A stretch of DNA of 64,000 nt from Pseudonocardia oceani (GTDB lineage: Bacteria > Actinomycetota > Actinomycetes > Mycobacteriales > Pseudonocardiaceae). Numbering within the stretch: the first letter of the stretch is position 1; every line of letters starts with the position of its first letter. Shown piece by piece: positions 1 to 8,542 of the stretch. A model generated the notes under the pieces. That model searched no databases. It saw only the letters and a list, made by a program, of their open reading frames with translations, and was not told where the DNA came from. The stretch lies in NCBI RefSeq assembly GCF_019263585.2, contig NZ_JADQDF010000001.1:3534001-3598000 (forward strand). Reading direction: 5' to 3'. A program made the position numbers and the translations under genes.

Positions 1-612
1 GCGCTGGTCGAGGATGGACCGCGCGAGACTGGTGCCGAGGGCCTGGTAGACCGCGTAGAGCGTCCGCGTGGAGACCGCGTTCGCCGCGGCGATGCGCGCC
101 GGGCTGAGATCGGGGTCGCGGAGGTGGGCGGCGACGTAGGCCTGGATGCGGGCGGTGGCCGATCCGCCCCGTGCGTCGCCGGGCGCCTGCGGATCGCCGA
201 CGACGGAGAGGATCAGGGCACGCACCAGGTCCACCGTCGTCGCGCCGAGCGCCGTGGCGGCGGCGCCGTGCGCGAGGGCGGGTGCCTCGACGGTCACGTG
301 GACGACGTGGTTGCGCACGAGCGGGTAGAGGGGGCTGGTGCGGAGCCGACCGGCCGCGACGCGCACCGCCTCGACGGGGACGCCCAGCTCGTCGAGGTCG
401 ATCCGGAGGACGTGGGACGCCCGACCGGCGGGCCCGCCGTCGCGGCGCGGGGCCAGGAGGACGAGGTGCACGACCCGCGACGTGCCCCGGGCCGGTGCGC
501 GGGCCCCCGCCACTGCGTCGACGCCCGGACCGGAGAGCGCGAGGGCGATCTCCCGGTCGACCCCCGGGCCGGGTTCCGGCGCGTCGGCGCAGCGGGTCAC
601 GCTGGTGTGCAC
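1..612 (-). CDS. AraC-family transcriptional regulator, partial (C-terminus beyond left edge)
   Basis: The minus-strand frame reads through the left edge of the window, so the last part of the second helix-turn-helix is missing. The first HTH of an AraC/XylS domain is visible near the edge: RIQAYVAAHLRDPDLSPARI, then ANAVSTRTLYAVYQ. It is preceded by an AraC_binding_2-like segment (LRTSPLYPLVRNHV). I chose the GTG at 612, but another in-frame GTG lies 12 bp downstream and the frame stays open upstream, so the start is uncertain. It follows the hydrolase at 677-1546 in the same direction and resembles the AraC gene at 2552-3541, so the two may be paralogues that control the hydrolases. That link is inference. 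Confidence 0.75.
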   Translation of the reverse strand, partial: MHTSVTRCADAPEPGPGVDREIALALSGPGVDAVAGARAPARGTSRVVHLVLLAPRRDGGPAGRASHVLRIDLDELGVPVEAVRVAAGRLRTSPLYPLVRNHVVHVTVEAPALAHGAAATALGATTVDLVRALILSVVGDPQAPGDARGGSATARIQAYVAAHLRDPDLSPARIAAANAVSTRTLYAVYQALGTSLARSILDQR

Positions 613-676
613 CGCTCCAGCGTGGAGGGGGTCGTCGAGGCGGTCAAGAGCGCCCGCGGCGCCGGCGGCGGCCCGG

Positions 677-1546
677 TCACACGCTAAGGGCCGCCGTGGG
701 CGGCGCCGGGGACCGGACGATCGGCGGCGGAGCCGTGGCGTGGCGCACCGCCCACGCCAGGACGAAGTCGGCGATCTCCTCCCAGCCGGGCGCGGCCGGC
801 AGGAGGTGGGGCTTGCTGCCGAACTCGACGACCTCGGTGAGGGTGCCCTCGGCCTCGTAGTGCGCGGCGTTGGACCACTGGACCTTCGGCGGCATGATGT
901 TGTCGCAGCTCCCGCCGACGAAGAGCAGCGGCACCCGGTCCTGGTTGCGGTAGTTCACCCAGGTGCCCTGGTGGCCGGGGGTCAGGTTGGCCAGGGCGCT
1001 CTCGAACAGGATGCGTCCCGACACCGGCACGGCGTAGCGCTCGTAGAGGGCGCGGGCCTCGGCCTCCGGGAAGGTGTTGGTGAACGCGTAGTTCCAGTGC
1101 GCGAAGTCGTAGCGCACGGCGCGGTGCCGGTTGGCCGGGTTCTTCAGCACCGGGAAGGTGGCCTTCACCTGGGACAGCGGCACGACGGGCACGCCCTCGG
1201 TCGGGGCCGAGTTCAGCGCCACCCCGGCGGCGCCGAAGCCGTGGTCGAGCAGGATCTGCGTGAACGCCCCGCCGGCGGAGTGCCCGATGATGATCGGTGG
1301 CGACGGGAGCTCGCGCAGGACCGATTCCAGGTGGGAGACGATCGCCGGGACCGTCACGGCCTCGACGGGGGAGGGGTCGGCGTTGAGGGACTCGACCTCG
1401 ACCTCGAAGCCGGGGTAGGCCGGCGCGATGACGCGGTAGCCCTTGGCCTCGTAGTGGGCGATCCACTGCTCCCACGACCTCGGGGTCACCCAGAAGCCGT
1501 GGACGAGGACGATGGTGTCGGGGCTGGGACGGGCTGCGGGGTTCAC
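677..1546 (-). CDS. Alpha/beta hydrolase
   Basis: This 289-residue protein has the alpha/beta-hydrolase fold. An oxyanion-hole motif VLVHGFWVTP sits near residue 15 and the nucleophile elbow GHSAGG near residue 95. A late Asp (SCDNIMPP) and a His (SKPHLLP) complete the likely Ser-Asp-His triad. There is no signal peptide, so it is probably cytosolic. Such enzymes cleave esters, lactones or C-C bonds, and the substrate cannot be told from sequence. It lies 21 bp downstream of a second hydrolase on the same strand and is probably co-transcribed with it. The divergent AraC gene at 2552 is a plausible regulator. Confidence 0.85.
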   Translation of the reverse strand: MNPAARPSPDTIVLVHGFWVTPRSWEQWIAHYEAKGYRVIAPAYPGFEVEVESLNADPSPVEAVTVPAIVSHLESVLRELPSPPIIIGHSAGGAFTQILLDHGFGAAGVALNSAPTEGVPVVPLSQVKATFPVLKNPANRHRAVRYDFAHWNYAFTNTFPEAEARALYERYAVPVSGRILFESALANLTPGHQGTWVNYRNQDRVPLLFVGGSCDNIMPPKVQWSNAAHYEAEGTLTEVVEFGSKPHLLPAAPGWEEIADFVLAWAVRHATAPPPIVRSPAPPTAALSV

Positions 1547-1567
1547 GGGCGGTGCCTTCCTCGGGTG

Positions 1568-2398
1568 TCAGAACGTCTTCAGGAACTCGAGCAGGTCGTG
1601 GGAGAGCTGCTCCTTGTGCGTGTCGGTGATGCCGTGCGGCGCGCCGGGGTAGACGAGGAGCCGGGCGCCGTCGACGAGCGCGGCCGACGCCCGCCCCCCT
1701 ACGGCGAAGGGGACGACCTGGTCGTCGTCGCCGTGGATGACCAGCGTCGGGACGTCGACCCTCGCGAGGTCGCCGCGGAAGTCGGTCTCGGAGAACGCCG
1801 CGATGCACTCCAGGGCGTTGCGGTGGCCCGACTGCAGGCCCTGCAGCCAGAAGGCTTCGCGGACGCCCGCGGAGACGGCCGCGCCCGGCCGCTCGTGACC
1901 GAAGAACGGCCCGTCGGCGAGGTCCCGGTAGGTCTGCGATCGGTCAGCGAGTGACCCGGCCCGGATGCCGTCGAACACCTCGACCGGCACTCCGTCCGGG
2001 TTGTCCTCGCGGCGGACCATGAGTGGTGGCACCGCGGACACCAGCACGAGCTGCGCCACCCGTCCGGTGCCGTGGCGACCGATGTAGCGGGTCACCTCCC
2101 CGCCACCGGTGGAGAACCCGACCAGCGTCACGTCGCGCAGGTCCAGCGCCTCGATCAGCGCCGCGAGGTCAGCCGCGTAGGTGTCCATGTCGTTGCCGTC
2201 CCACGTCTGCGTGGAGCGGCCGTGCCCGCGGCGGTCGTGCGCGATCACGCGGTAGCCGTTCGATGCGAGGAACAGCTGCTGGGCCTCCCAGCTGTCGGAG
2301 TTCAGGGGCCAGCCGTGGCTGAGGACGACGGGTCGGCCGCCACCCCAGTCCTTGTAGAAGATCTGCGTCCCCCGGTCGTCGACCTCGACGTGCGGCAT
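1568..2398 (-). CDS. Alpha/beta hydrolase of the non-heme haloperoxidase/arylesterase type
   Basis: The protein is 276 residues long and begins [19 protein letters not shown]. It shows [14 protein letters not shown] (oxyanion region), the nucleophile motif GFSTGGGE and a C-terminal [10 protein letters not shown] (Asp) and [10 protein letters not shown] (His). This pattern and length are typical of cofactor-free haloperoxidases and related arylesterases. The ATG at 2398 was chosen because a GGAGG ribosome-binding site lies just upstream; the reading frame is open further upstream without family similarity. It overlaps nothing and starts about 150 bp from the divergent AraC gene at 2552. The family usually acts on small esters, and peroxidase activity is often incidental. 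Confidence 0.88.
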   Translation of the reverse strand: MPHVEVDDRGTQIFYKDWGGGRPVVLSHGWPLNSDSWEAQQLFLASNGYRVIAHDRRGHGRSTQTWDGNDMDTYAADLAALIEALDLRDVTLVGFSTGGGEVTRYIGRHGTGRVAQLVLVSAVPPLMVRREDNPDGVPVEVFDGIRAGSLADRSQTYRDLADGPFFGHERPGAAVSAGVREAFWLQGLQSGHRNALECIAAFSETDFRGDLARVDVPTLVIHGDDDQVVPFAVGGRASAALVDGARLLVYPGAPHGITDTHKEQLSHDLLEFLKTF

Positions 2399-2551
2399 CG
2401 TCGTCCTCCGTGCGGTCCTCGGCGCTGACGTGCTGGTGTCCGCCGAGACTGGCACCGCTGTGCGGGGGCGGATGTCGCCGTCGCGCACAGTCCTCCACTT
2501 CCCGTGCAGGTCGCGGTACGGTGCCGTCGGGTGCTCCGGAGGGGTCCGACG

Positions 2552-3541
2552 ATGCCTGTTCTGCTCGCCCTGCCGCCGGCTGACGGCCGAGCGAGCAGGC
2601 ACGAAGCCCGGGACCGCGCCGCGGCGACGATGGCGGCGCTGGCGCCGATGACCAGGATCACCGGTCTGGAGGTCCCGGCGGCGACGGCCGCCACGGTCAG
2701 CCGTCAGAGCCTGGGCCCGATCAGCGTCGTGCACCTCACGGGCTTCGAGTACGGCCAGGTCGCCACGACCCGGACGATCGACGGTGTGCCCGCGGGCATC
2801 TCCCTCGCCGTGCGGCCGCAGGGGCGCTGGACCCTGTCACAGGCCGGGGTCTCGAGGAGCGACGCGACCGGCGACGTCGTCAGCGTCGTCGACGTGACGC
2901 GGGCGATGAGCACGCGCGCGAGCGCGGGGACCGAGCTGCTGCAGGTCTACTTCTCGGCCGAGCAGCTGGGCCTGGGCGTCGACGCGCTCCGCGCCTGCGC
3001 GGCGGCGATCGAGCGCAGCCCGCTCCGGTCCCTGGTGGCCCGGCACGTGCTCGACCTGCCCCGGGACGATGGAGCGGTGCCGATCGGGGTCGTCCGTCGG
3101 AGCCTCGGGGACGCCACGATCGAGCTGGTCCGGGCGATGCTCATCAGCGCGTCCCGGCCAGGGGACCTGGTCGGGTCCGAGCTGGGCGCACCCCACCTGC
3201 GGCTGTGCATCGAGCGGTACGTCCGCCGGCACCTTCGCGATCCGGCGCTGAGCCCGGCGACGATCGCGCGGGCGCACGCGATCTCGGTCAGGCACCTCCA
3301 CGGCATCTGGCAGAACGAGCAGACGACCCTCTGGCAGTGGGTCGTCCGCCGTCGGCTGGAGGCGGCACGGGACAGTCTCGCCGATCCCGGGTCGGCCCAC
3401 CGGGCGGTCGCGGCGATCGCCCGCGAGTGGGGCTTCCCGAACCCGACGTACTTCGCCCGGCGCTTCCGGGCGGAGTACGGATTGGCGCCGCGGCAGTGGC
3501 GGAGCCTGAGCCTGGGGGAGGTGCGGCACCCGCTGGCCTGA
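2552..3541 (+). CDS. AraC-family transcriptional regulator with AraC_binding_2-like sensor domain
   Basis: The 329-residue protein has an N-terminal cupin-like ligand domain (about residues 30-200) and a C-terminal double HTH (about 225-325). The second HTH ends in the classic signature [20 protein letters not shown] followed by YGLAPRQWR. The start at 2552 is favoured by GGAGGGG about 7 bp upstream; an upstream ATG at 2504 lacks this. It is divergent from the hydrolase pair at 677-2398 and probably controls it in response to an aromatic or acid ligand, as in other members of this subfamily. The ligand cannot be inferred. Confidence 0.88.
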   Translation: MPVLLALPPADGRASRHEARDRAAATMAALAPMTRITGLEVPAATAATVSRQSLGPISVVHLTGFEYGQVATTRTIDGVPAGISLAVRPQGRWTLSQAGVSRSDATGDVVSVVDVTRAMSTRASAGTELLQVYFSAEQLGLGVDALRACAAAIERSPLRSLVARHVLDLPRDDGAVPIGVVRRSLGDATIELVRAMLISASRPGDLVGSELGAPHLRLCIERYVRRHLRDPALSPATIARAHAISVRHLHGIWQNEQTTLWQWVVRRRLEAARDSLADPGSAHRAVAAIAREWGFPNPTYFARRFRAEYGLAPRQWRSLSLGEVRHPLA

Positions 3542-3566
3542 GCCGTGGCCGCCTCGCAGATCGTCC

Positions 3567-4091
3567 TCAGTCGAGGACGGCCTCGACGAACTGCCGCGCC
3601 CGCTCCCGCAGACCGGCGCGCCTCTCGGCCACATCGGTGCCCGGCGTCGACCGCAGCGCCGCGGTCGTCTTCTCGACGCGCACGTGCTCGGCGCACCGCA
3701 GGTCGCCGCACGGGTAGGTGCCGACGGTGTCCCCGTTGCGTCCCGCCGCCCCGGGGCGGCGCGCCACCAGCAGCTCGACCCGCCCGGGGGCGTGCGTGGT
3801 GCGGCACAGGGCGCACATGGCGGTGGCCCGGGCCGCTCGCTCCCCGGCCCGCAGCGCGATCCCCACGGGCCCGTCCGGCCCGGGGACGAGCAGGACGCCG
3901 CGGTCGGGCGCCTTCGGGTCGCGCCAGCCCAGCACGTCGTCGACGGTGTCGAGGTCGAGGTCACGCACCCACGCCGGGAGCGTCATCCGGGAGGCCTCGC
4001 CCTTGGTCGAGTTCGCCATGGCCCGGCGGATGCGGGAGTCGGTGGTCGGGTCGCTCACGAGAAGTGACGCTAGGGCGCCCGACCGCCGCAC
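3567..4091 (-). CDS. FBP-like zinc protein (C-terminal treble-clef domain of EF-G-binding proteins)
   Basis: The protein has up to 174 residues and contains two cysteine clusters, CALCRTTH near residue 94 and CGDLRC near residue 128. This matches the treble-clef zinc finger of the elongation-factor-G-binding (FBP) family of actinobacteria. Family members bind EF-G and some protect it from fusidic acid. The start is uncertain: the sequence conserved in the family begins around SDPTTDSRIRRAMANSTKGE, so a GTG about 33 bp downstream of 4091 is an alternative. It converges with the AraC gene at 2552-3541, leaving 25 bp between the two stops. Confidence 0.75.
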   Translation of the reverse strand: MRRSGALASLLVSDPTTDSRIRRAMANSTKGEASRMTLPAWVRDLDLDTVDDVLGWRDPKAPDRGVLLVPGPDGPVGIALRAGERAARATAMCALCRTTHAPGRVELLVARRPGAAGRNGDTVGTYPCGDLRCAEHVRVEKTTAALRSTPGTDVAERRAGLRERARQFVEAVLD

Positions 4092-4162
4092 GCAGCCGGA
4101 TTCGCCGCCCGTCGTCGCGGGCGGGAGGTGTCGGACGCCGCTGACCGGTCACCCCCGAACGC

Positions 4163-4642
4163 ATGCCGCCGTCCTCGTCCACCCCCGTCGGCCGGGGGCG
4201 GGACGTGCTGCGCCGGCCCGGGCGGCAGATCGAGATCGGGCTGGCCATGCCGGTCGACGCCGCCGCGGCGGCCTTCGCGCTCGTCTTCGGCGGGGTACTG
4301 CAGCGGCACCCGGGCCTGCGCGTCGCGCTCACCCACGGGTGCGGGGCGTTCCCGTGCGTCTACCCGCGGCTGCGGCTCGTCGGTCCCGCCGAGGAGTGGG
4401 GGGCGCTGGTCCGCCGGCTCGACGTCGAACCCCCGGTCGTCGATCCGGAGTACCTGCGGCTGCTCGTGCACCGGTTCGGGCCGGACCGCCTGCTCGTCGG
4501 CACCGACAGCCCGTTCATGCCCGAGCAGTTCGACGAGGCGGCCGGGATCGTGGACGCAGCCGTACGCGCGGGCGGAGTCGTCCTGGGCGGACGTGCTGGT
4601 GCGCAACGCCCTGGCCTTCCCCGGTCCCCCCGCTTCCGCATG
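4163..4642 (+). pseudogene. Remnant of an amidohydrolase_2 (ACMSD-like) gene
   Basis: About 150 codons match only the C-terminal half of an amidohydrolase_2/aminocarboxymuconate-semialdehyde-decarboxylase-type protein. The clear pieces are VFGGVLQRHPGLRVALTHG (metal-binding His) and RFGPDRLLVGTDSPF (metal-binding Asp). The N-terminal two thirds are absent. Near 4570-4590 the frame shifts: the natural C-terminus (VLVRNALAFPG) continues in another frame. Truncation and frameshift together mean no functional enzyme is made. The decayed LysR gene follows directly, so both may be relics of one lost catabolic locus. Confidence 0.75.
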
Positions 4643-4659
4643 ATCCATTCCGCGCGGGA

Positions 4660-5496
4660 ATGCTCCGGCGGCCGGCCCTGAGCAAGCAGGTGCAGGCGCT
4701 CGAGCGCGAGCTGGGCGTCGACCTCCTCGTGCGGCTGCCCGGCGGCGTACGGCCCACTCCCGCCGGCACCCGCCTCGACGAGCTGTCCCGGGCGCTGCTG
4801 GTGCAGGTGGACAACATCCGCTCGGCGGTCCGCGAGGCGGCGGCGTCGCTGGCGGGCACCGTCACCCTCGGCCTCTCGCCGTCGCTGGTGCCCGCGCTCG
4901 CGGGGCACCTGGAGCGGCGGTTCGCCCAGGAGCACCCCCAGGCCCGGCTCGCGATCGTCGAGGCCCTGCCCATGTTCCTCGCGGAACGGGTGGAGGAGGG
5001 CCGGCTCGACCTCGGTGTCTTCACCACCTCGCCGGACCAGGCGACGCCCGAGCTCTCCGTCGTCGGGGTCGGTACCGACGAGATGCTGCTGGTCGGCCGC
5101 CCCGACCTGCTCGCGGGCACCGACGGCCCCGCCACCGCCGACGTCCTCCGAACGCTCCGCCTCGTCCTGCCCCCCGGCTTCCGCGAGGTCCTCCAGCTCT
5201 CCGGCCCGCAGATGGAGCGGGCGACGCAGGACACGGCTACGCGATCGACTCCGTCAACATGGTCCGCGACCTGGTCCTGCGGGTGCGCACTGCTCGGTAC
5301 TGCCTACACGTTCGTGCGGGGGGACCTGGAGCGCGGCACGATCGCGGTGGCCGGGTTCGAGCCCCCGATCGAGCGGCAGTTGGTGGCGGCGACGCGGGCG
5401 GGGCGTCAGCCGTCGCCTGCGGCGCGGGCGGTCGTGGAGATGGTGCGGGGGCGGCTGGGTGAGCTCGCGGAGCTGCGTGGGGTGGGCCGGAGCTGA
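4660..5496 (+). pseudogene. Degenerate LysR-type regulator gene
   Basis: The frame resumes inside the LysR helix-turn-helix (PALSKQVQALERELGVDLLV), so the first 30 or so residues are missing. The substrate-binding domain follows (GTVTLGLSPSLVPALAGHLE). Between about 5230 and 5300 the natural sequence hops frames: GYAIDSVNMVRDLVL is encoded in a different frame from the flanking parts, and YTFVRGDLERGTIAVAGFEP returns to the original frame. A missing start and at least two indels make this a pseudogene. It abuts the amidohydrolase remnant without a spacer. Confidence 0.78.
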
Positions 5497-5536
5497 CCGA
5501 GCCCGCCAGGAGCCTCGCGGGCGGGGAGGGCGGTCG

Positions 5537-5612
5537 GTGCCCCGGCAGGATCCGAACCTGCGGCACCGGCTCCGTCTCCGGAGAACCGGGTCAGGCTCCA
5601 CCGGCGCCTACG
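5537..5612 (-). pseudogene. Degenerate tRNA-Arg(CCG)-like remnant
   Basis: Read on the minus strand, this stretch has a CTCCGGA loop-like block, a T-arm GCAGG-TTCGGAT-CCTGC and a CGGGGCAC 3' end, the order of an arginine tRNA with CCG anticodon. A CGTAG block lies where the 5' part should be. The 5' acceptor strand that should pair with CGGGGCA is absent and the anticodon stem is mispaired, so it is not a working tRNA. Its T-arm/acceptor part closely matches the remnant at 14125-14168 in the same orientation. Confidence 0.5.
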
Positions 5613-5652
5613 CTCCTTGTTCCGTCCTGCAGAAGCAGGGCACGGCCGTCGC

Positions 5653-6903
5653 TCAACTCGCCCGGTGGCACGCGAGGGCGAACCGCTTGTCGAGCCAGGT
5701 GAGGATCTGCCGTCCGGCGAGCAAGGAACCGGGGGTTGCGCCCTCCTCGACGGGCCCGCCGAAGTGAGTGCCGCGGACTCTCGCGGCGGTCAGGTCGGTC
5801 GAGCCCAGCGCGGTCAGCATCGCGTGGGAGTCGGAGGGGAAGGCGGCCTGGTCGCCAGTCAGCTCGACGAACAGGGTCGGTGCCGTGACCCCGGGGGCGC
5901 AGCGGACGAAGTCCGCGTTGGTGCTGAGCCCCGACCAGGTGGAGAGCCAGGCGTCCGGTGTCGTGAGGCGGCCGAACCCGACGAGGCCGTGGTTGATGAG
6001 GTCGGGCCGACGGCCGAACAGCGAGCCGTAGGGGCGTTCGTTGGGGTCGAGGGACAGGTCCACGGTGCGCGGGTCGGCGTCGGTGCGGTAGACGGTGATC
6101 AGGCGCGGGGCGAGTGCGGCACGCCGGTCTCGGAGGTCGCCGGTGGCCTTCCCGCGGGCGCGGGCCGCTGCGGCGTCGGCGACCCGCTCGCGGGCCACGG
6201 CGTCGATCCGGGCGACGCGGTCGTGCTGGGCGGCGCGGTAGCGGCGGAGGAACTCCGGGGAGTAGCGGGCGCTCGTCGGGGGGTCGGCGAAACCGTTGGC
6301 CGGGTCGTAGGGGTCGAGCTCCGGGATCCGGGAGAGCGGATCGCCCTCGTCGGCGACCGACGCGTCGATGCAGGCGAGCAGCAGCCGCCCCTGGCCGGGG
6401 TGCGGGGCGAGGAAGATCGCCGCGTCGGTCGGCGGCAGGTCGGCGTCGGGCAGGCCGCTCGGCCGGCCGGCCGGGGTGAGCGCCACGCGCTGGGCGGGGT
6501 CCAGCCCGGCCTGCTGGTGGTAGTAGGCGTAGAGGGTGCCGCCGCCGGAGTGGCCGAGGGTCACGACGTGGTCGAACCCGAGGTCGCGTAGGTGCCCGAG
6601 GCCCGCGGCGACGTCGAGGAGGGTCTGCTCGTGGACGAGCGCGATGTCGTTGTTCACCGACCGCGACACCTGCGTCCACACCGCAGCCCCGCCCCGTAGC
6701 AGGATCGGCACCAGCGGGTGGTGGGTCTGGTCCTGGCGCGGGTGCATGATGCAGACCACCGTGGTGGCACCGGGGACGGTCCGCAGCGTGCCGGTGACGG
6801 TGGCCCCGTCGGCCGTGCCCAGCTCGTACAGGCTCGTGCGCGTGGCCTCGGGCAGCGGTTCGCTGCGCACGTGGCGCCCCGCGCCGAGCCGCGCCGCCGT
6901 CAC
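5653..6903 (-). CDS. Alpha/beta hydrolase, last gene of the catabolic operon
   Basis: The 416-residue protein carries a nucleophile elbow GHSGGG at about residue 117, an acidic residue in FVELTGDQAAF near 355 and a His in RGTHFGGP near 383, consistent with a Ser-Asp/Glu-His triad. It is longer than usual, with a large cap insertion (about residues 150-320). Its GTG start overlaps the stop of the upstream 81-aa gene by 4 bp, so translation is probably coupled. In this operon it could hydrolyse a ring-cleavage product, an amide such as an N-formyl or maleamate-type intermediate, or a thioester. This role is inference from position. Confidence 0.82.
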   Translation of the reverse strand: MTAARLGAGRHVRSEPLPEATRTSLYELGTADGATVTGTLRTVPGATTVVCIMHPRQDQTHHPLVPILLRGGAAVWTQVSRSVNNDIALVHEQTLLDVAAGLGHLRDLGFDHVVTLGHSGGGTLYAYYHQQAGLDPAQRVALTPAGRPSGLPDADLPPTDAAIFLAPHPGQGRLLLACIDASVADEGDPLSRIPELDPYDPANGFADPPTSARYSPEFLRRYRAAQHDRVARIDAVARERVADAAAARARGKATGDLRDRRAALAPRLITVYRTDADPRTVDLSLDPNERPYGSLFGRRPDLINHGLVGFGRLTTPDAWLSTWSGLSTNADFVRCAPGVTAPTLFVELTGDQAAFPSDSHAMLTALGSTDLTAARVRGTHFGGPVEEGATPGSLLAGRQILTWLDKRFALACHRAS

Positions 6904-7145
6904 GACGGCTCCAGGCGCAGCGCGTCCTTGTCGTGCTGGACGACCGTGGCCGCGCCGAGCCCGGCGACGCAGCTGTACCAGACGGCGTGGCGGCAGCCGG
7001 TCGCGCGGCGGTCGATCGTGATGGTGCCGTCGGCGGTGATCGCGAAGTAGGGGCCGACGCGCTCGACGGTCACGGCCGGGTCCTCGTCGGCGACCTTCGG
7101 CACGCCGAGGTTCTCCGGGACGTCGAGGACGTAGAGGATGGTCAC
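6900..7145 (-). CDS. Small conserved-looking protein of unknown function (81 aa)
   Basis: I do not recognise this family. The frame begins with GTG at 7145, overlapping the stop of the VOC gene by 4 bp, and its own stop overlaps the GTG of the hydrolase by 4 bp. Double translational coupling inside the operon supports that it is real. It has two cysteines (GCRHAVWYSCVAGL), a core of short beta-like segments and no membrane segment. It could be an accessory subunit or a small binding protein of the pathway. Confidence 0.7.
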   Translation of the reverse strand: MTILYVLDVPENLGVPKVADEDPAVTVERVGPYFAITADGTITIDRRATGCRHAVWYSCVAGLGAATVVQHDKDALRLEPS

Positions 7146-7768
7146 GAGCGGACCCCTGCCGGCTCGGGCGCCCATCCCGGCGCGCGGGAGACGATCAGCT
7201 CGGCCTTGCGGGCGAGCAGCTTCGCGAGCGTGGGCTCGGGGCCGGACGCGACCTCGACGAGCGCCTCGATCGTCAGCTCGGCGTCGAGGTCCTCCTGCGG
7301 GGTGACCGGGCGCAGCGCCCGCGTGAGCTCGACCATGTAGCCGTTGGGGTCGTGGGTGTAGATCGACTCGATGGTCTCGTGCTGCACCTGCATCTCCACC
7401 GGCCACGCACTGGCGTCGAGCCGCCTGCGGTACTCGAGGAGGTCGTCCTCGGAGTCGACGTGCAGGGCCAGGTGGCGGGAGTTGACGAAGTAGCTGGGGA
7501 CCTCCGGGCCGAAGCCCGCGTACACGTCGCCCCGGTCCCGGGCGTGGAAGGGCTGCACGCCGAAGTAGTAGAAGAACGCGATGCGGTCGTCGTTGCCGAT
7601 GTCGAAGAAGAAGTGGATGAAGTCGGGGTGGTCCTCGGGTCCCCAGCCGGCCGCGCAGATCGAGTGGACGACGGGGAAGCCGAGCACATCGCGGTAGAAG
7701 CGCACGGTGGCGGCGGGGTCGAAGGTCGGGAACGCGGCGTGGTCGACGCCGTTGACGAGGTGGTCCAT
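7142..7768 (-). CDS. VOC-family protein (glyoxalase/extradiol-dioxygenase fold)
   Basis: The 208-residue protein starts VDHAAFPTFDPAATVRFYRD, the usual first beta-alpha unit of a vicinal-oxygen-chelate domain. It has HLALHV in the middle and YMVELTR near residue 137. The two His and the late Glu correspond to the metal ligands of the fold. Residues after about 145 form a helical C-terminal tail. It lies 9 bp downstream of the maleate isomerase gene. The fold is used for ring cleavage, isomerisation or thiol transfer. A metal-dependent step on the pathway's ring or diacid intermediate is likely, but the exact reaction is unknown. Confidence 0.8.
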   Translation of the reverse strand: MDHLVNGVDHAAFPTFDPAATVRFYRDVLGFPVVHSICAAGWGPEDHPDFIHFFFDIGNDDRIAFFYYFGVQPFHARDRGDVYAGFGPEVPSYFVNSRHLALHVDSEDDLLEYRRRLDASAWPVEMQVQHETIESIYTHDPNGYMVELTRALRPVTPQEDLDAELTIEALVEVASGPEPTLAKLLARKAELIVSRAPGWAPEPAGVRS

Positions 7769-7777
7769 GGGTCCCTC

Positions 7778-8542
7778 TCAGTGGGTGGTGGTGGCCGCGA
7801 CGGCGCGGTCGCGGGCGAGCAGGCTCCCCGCGCCGGGGAGGTCGACGGGCAGGCCGAGGCCGTCGAGCAGGGTGAACGCGCCGGCCGTCGCGGCGGAGAG
7901 CACAGGCATCCCGAGCTCCTGCTCGGCGTCGGTGACGAGGTCGAGCGACGGCATCTGGACGCACGCCGACAGCACGAGCGCGTCGGCCCCGGACAGGTGC
8001 AGCCCGCGGGCCGCCGACCGCACCTGCTCGCCGGGGATGCAGCCCACCTGGGCGTTGTCGCCGACCTCCAGCGCGGTCCAGGCGACGACGTCGAACCCCT
8101 CGGTCGCCAGGTAGTCGACGACGAGCCGGGCGATCGGCGCCAGGTAGGGCATGACCAGGCCGATCCGGCGGGCGTCCAGGGCGCGGAGCGCGGTCACGAG
8201 GGCGCCGGCGCTCGACGCGACGACCGGGTCGAGCCCCCGCTCGTGGAACTGCTGCCGCACCAGGGTCTCGGTGCGGGTGTGCTCGCCCGCGCCCTGAGCC
8301 ATCAGGGCGACCAGGCAGGCGTAGAGGACGGCGTCGACGCCCGCGTCGGCGATCTCGTCGACGCAGCGCCCGCGCTGGGCGTTCATCGCCCGCAGCTCCT
8401 CCTCGGACACCGAGTGCAGCCGCATGCGGCTCGCGTGGAAGGAGAACCCGGCGTCCGGGTGGCGGGCCAGCAGACGTGGCATCTCGGTCTCGACGGTCAC
8501 GTTGGAGCTCGGGACGACGAGCCCGATCCGGTGGTGGGTCAC
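7778..8542 (-). CDS. maiA: Maleate cis-trans isomerase (Asp/Glu racemase superfamily)
   Basis: The 254-residue protein begins RIGLVVPSSNVTVETEMP, the signature of actinobacterial maleate isomerases. Both catalytic cysteines fall where the Nocardia farcinica enzyme has them: Cys76 in YACLVALM and Cys194 in SACVQMPSL. The enzyme converts maleate to fumarate through a covalent Cys intermediate and needs no cofactor. The GTG start at 8542 overlaps the stop of the monooxygenase gene by 4 bp. Its presence implies that ring cleavage in this pathway yields maleate, as in nicotinate/hydroxypyridine or hydrolytic gentisate routes. This is the firmest functional clue in the operon. Confidence 0.9.
   Translation of the reverse strand: MTHHRIGLVVPSSNVTVETEMPRLLARHPDAGFSFHASRMRLHSVSEEELRAMNAQRGRCVDEIADAGVDAVLYACLVALMAQGAGEHTRTETLVRQQFHERGLDPVVASSAGALVTALRALDARRIGLVMPYLAPIARLVVDYLATEGFDVVAWTALEVGDNAQVGCIPGEQVRSAARGLHLSGADALVLSACVQMPSLDLVTDAEQELGMPVLSAATAGAFTLLDGLGLPVDLPGAGSLLARDRAVAATTTH

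Noticed and set aside
338-1954. 538-codon plus-strand frame over the two hydrolase genes
   Set aside because: It is antisense to two clear alpha/beta hydrolases with GHSAGG and GFSTGG motifs, and is itself compositionally biased without domains.
5537-5612. Functional tRNA-Arg gene
   Set aside because: The 5' acceptor strand cannot pair with the CGGGGCA 3' strand and the anticodon stem is broken.
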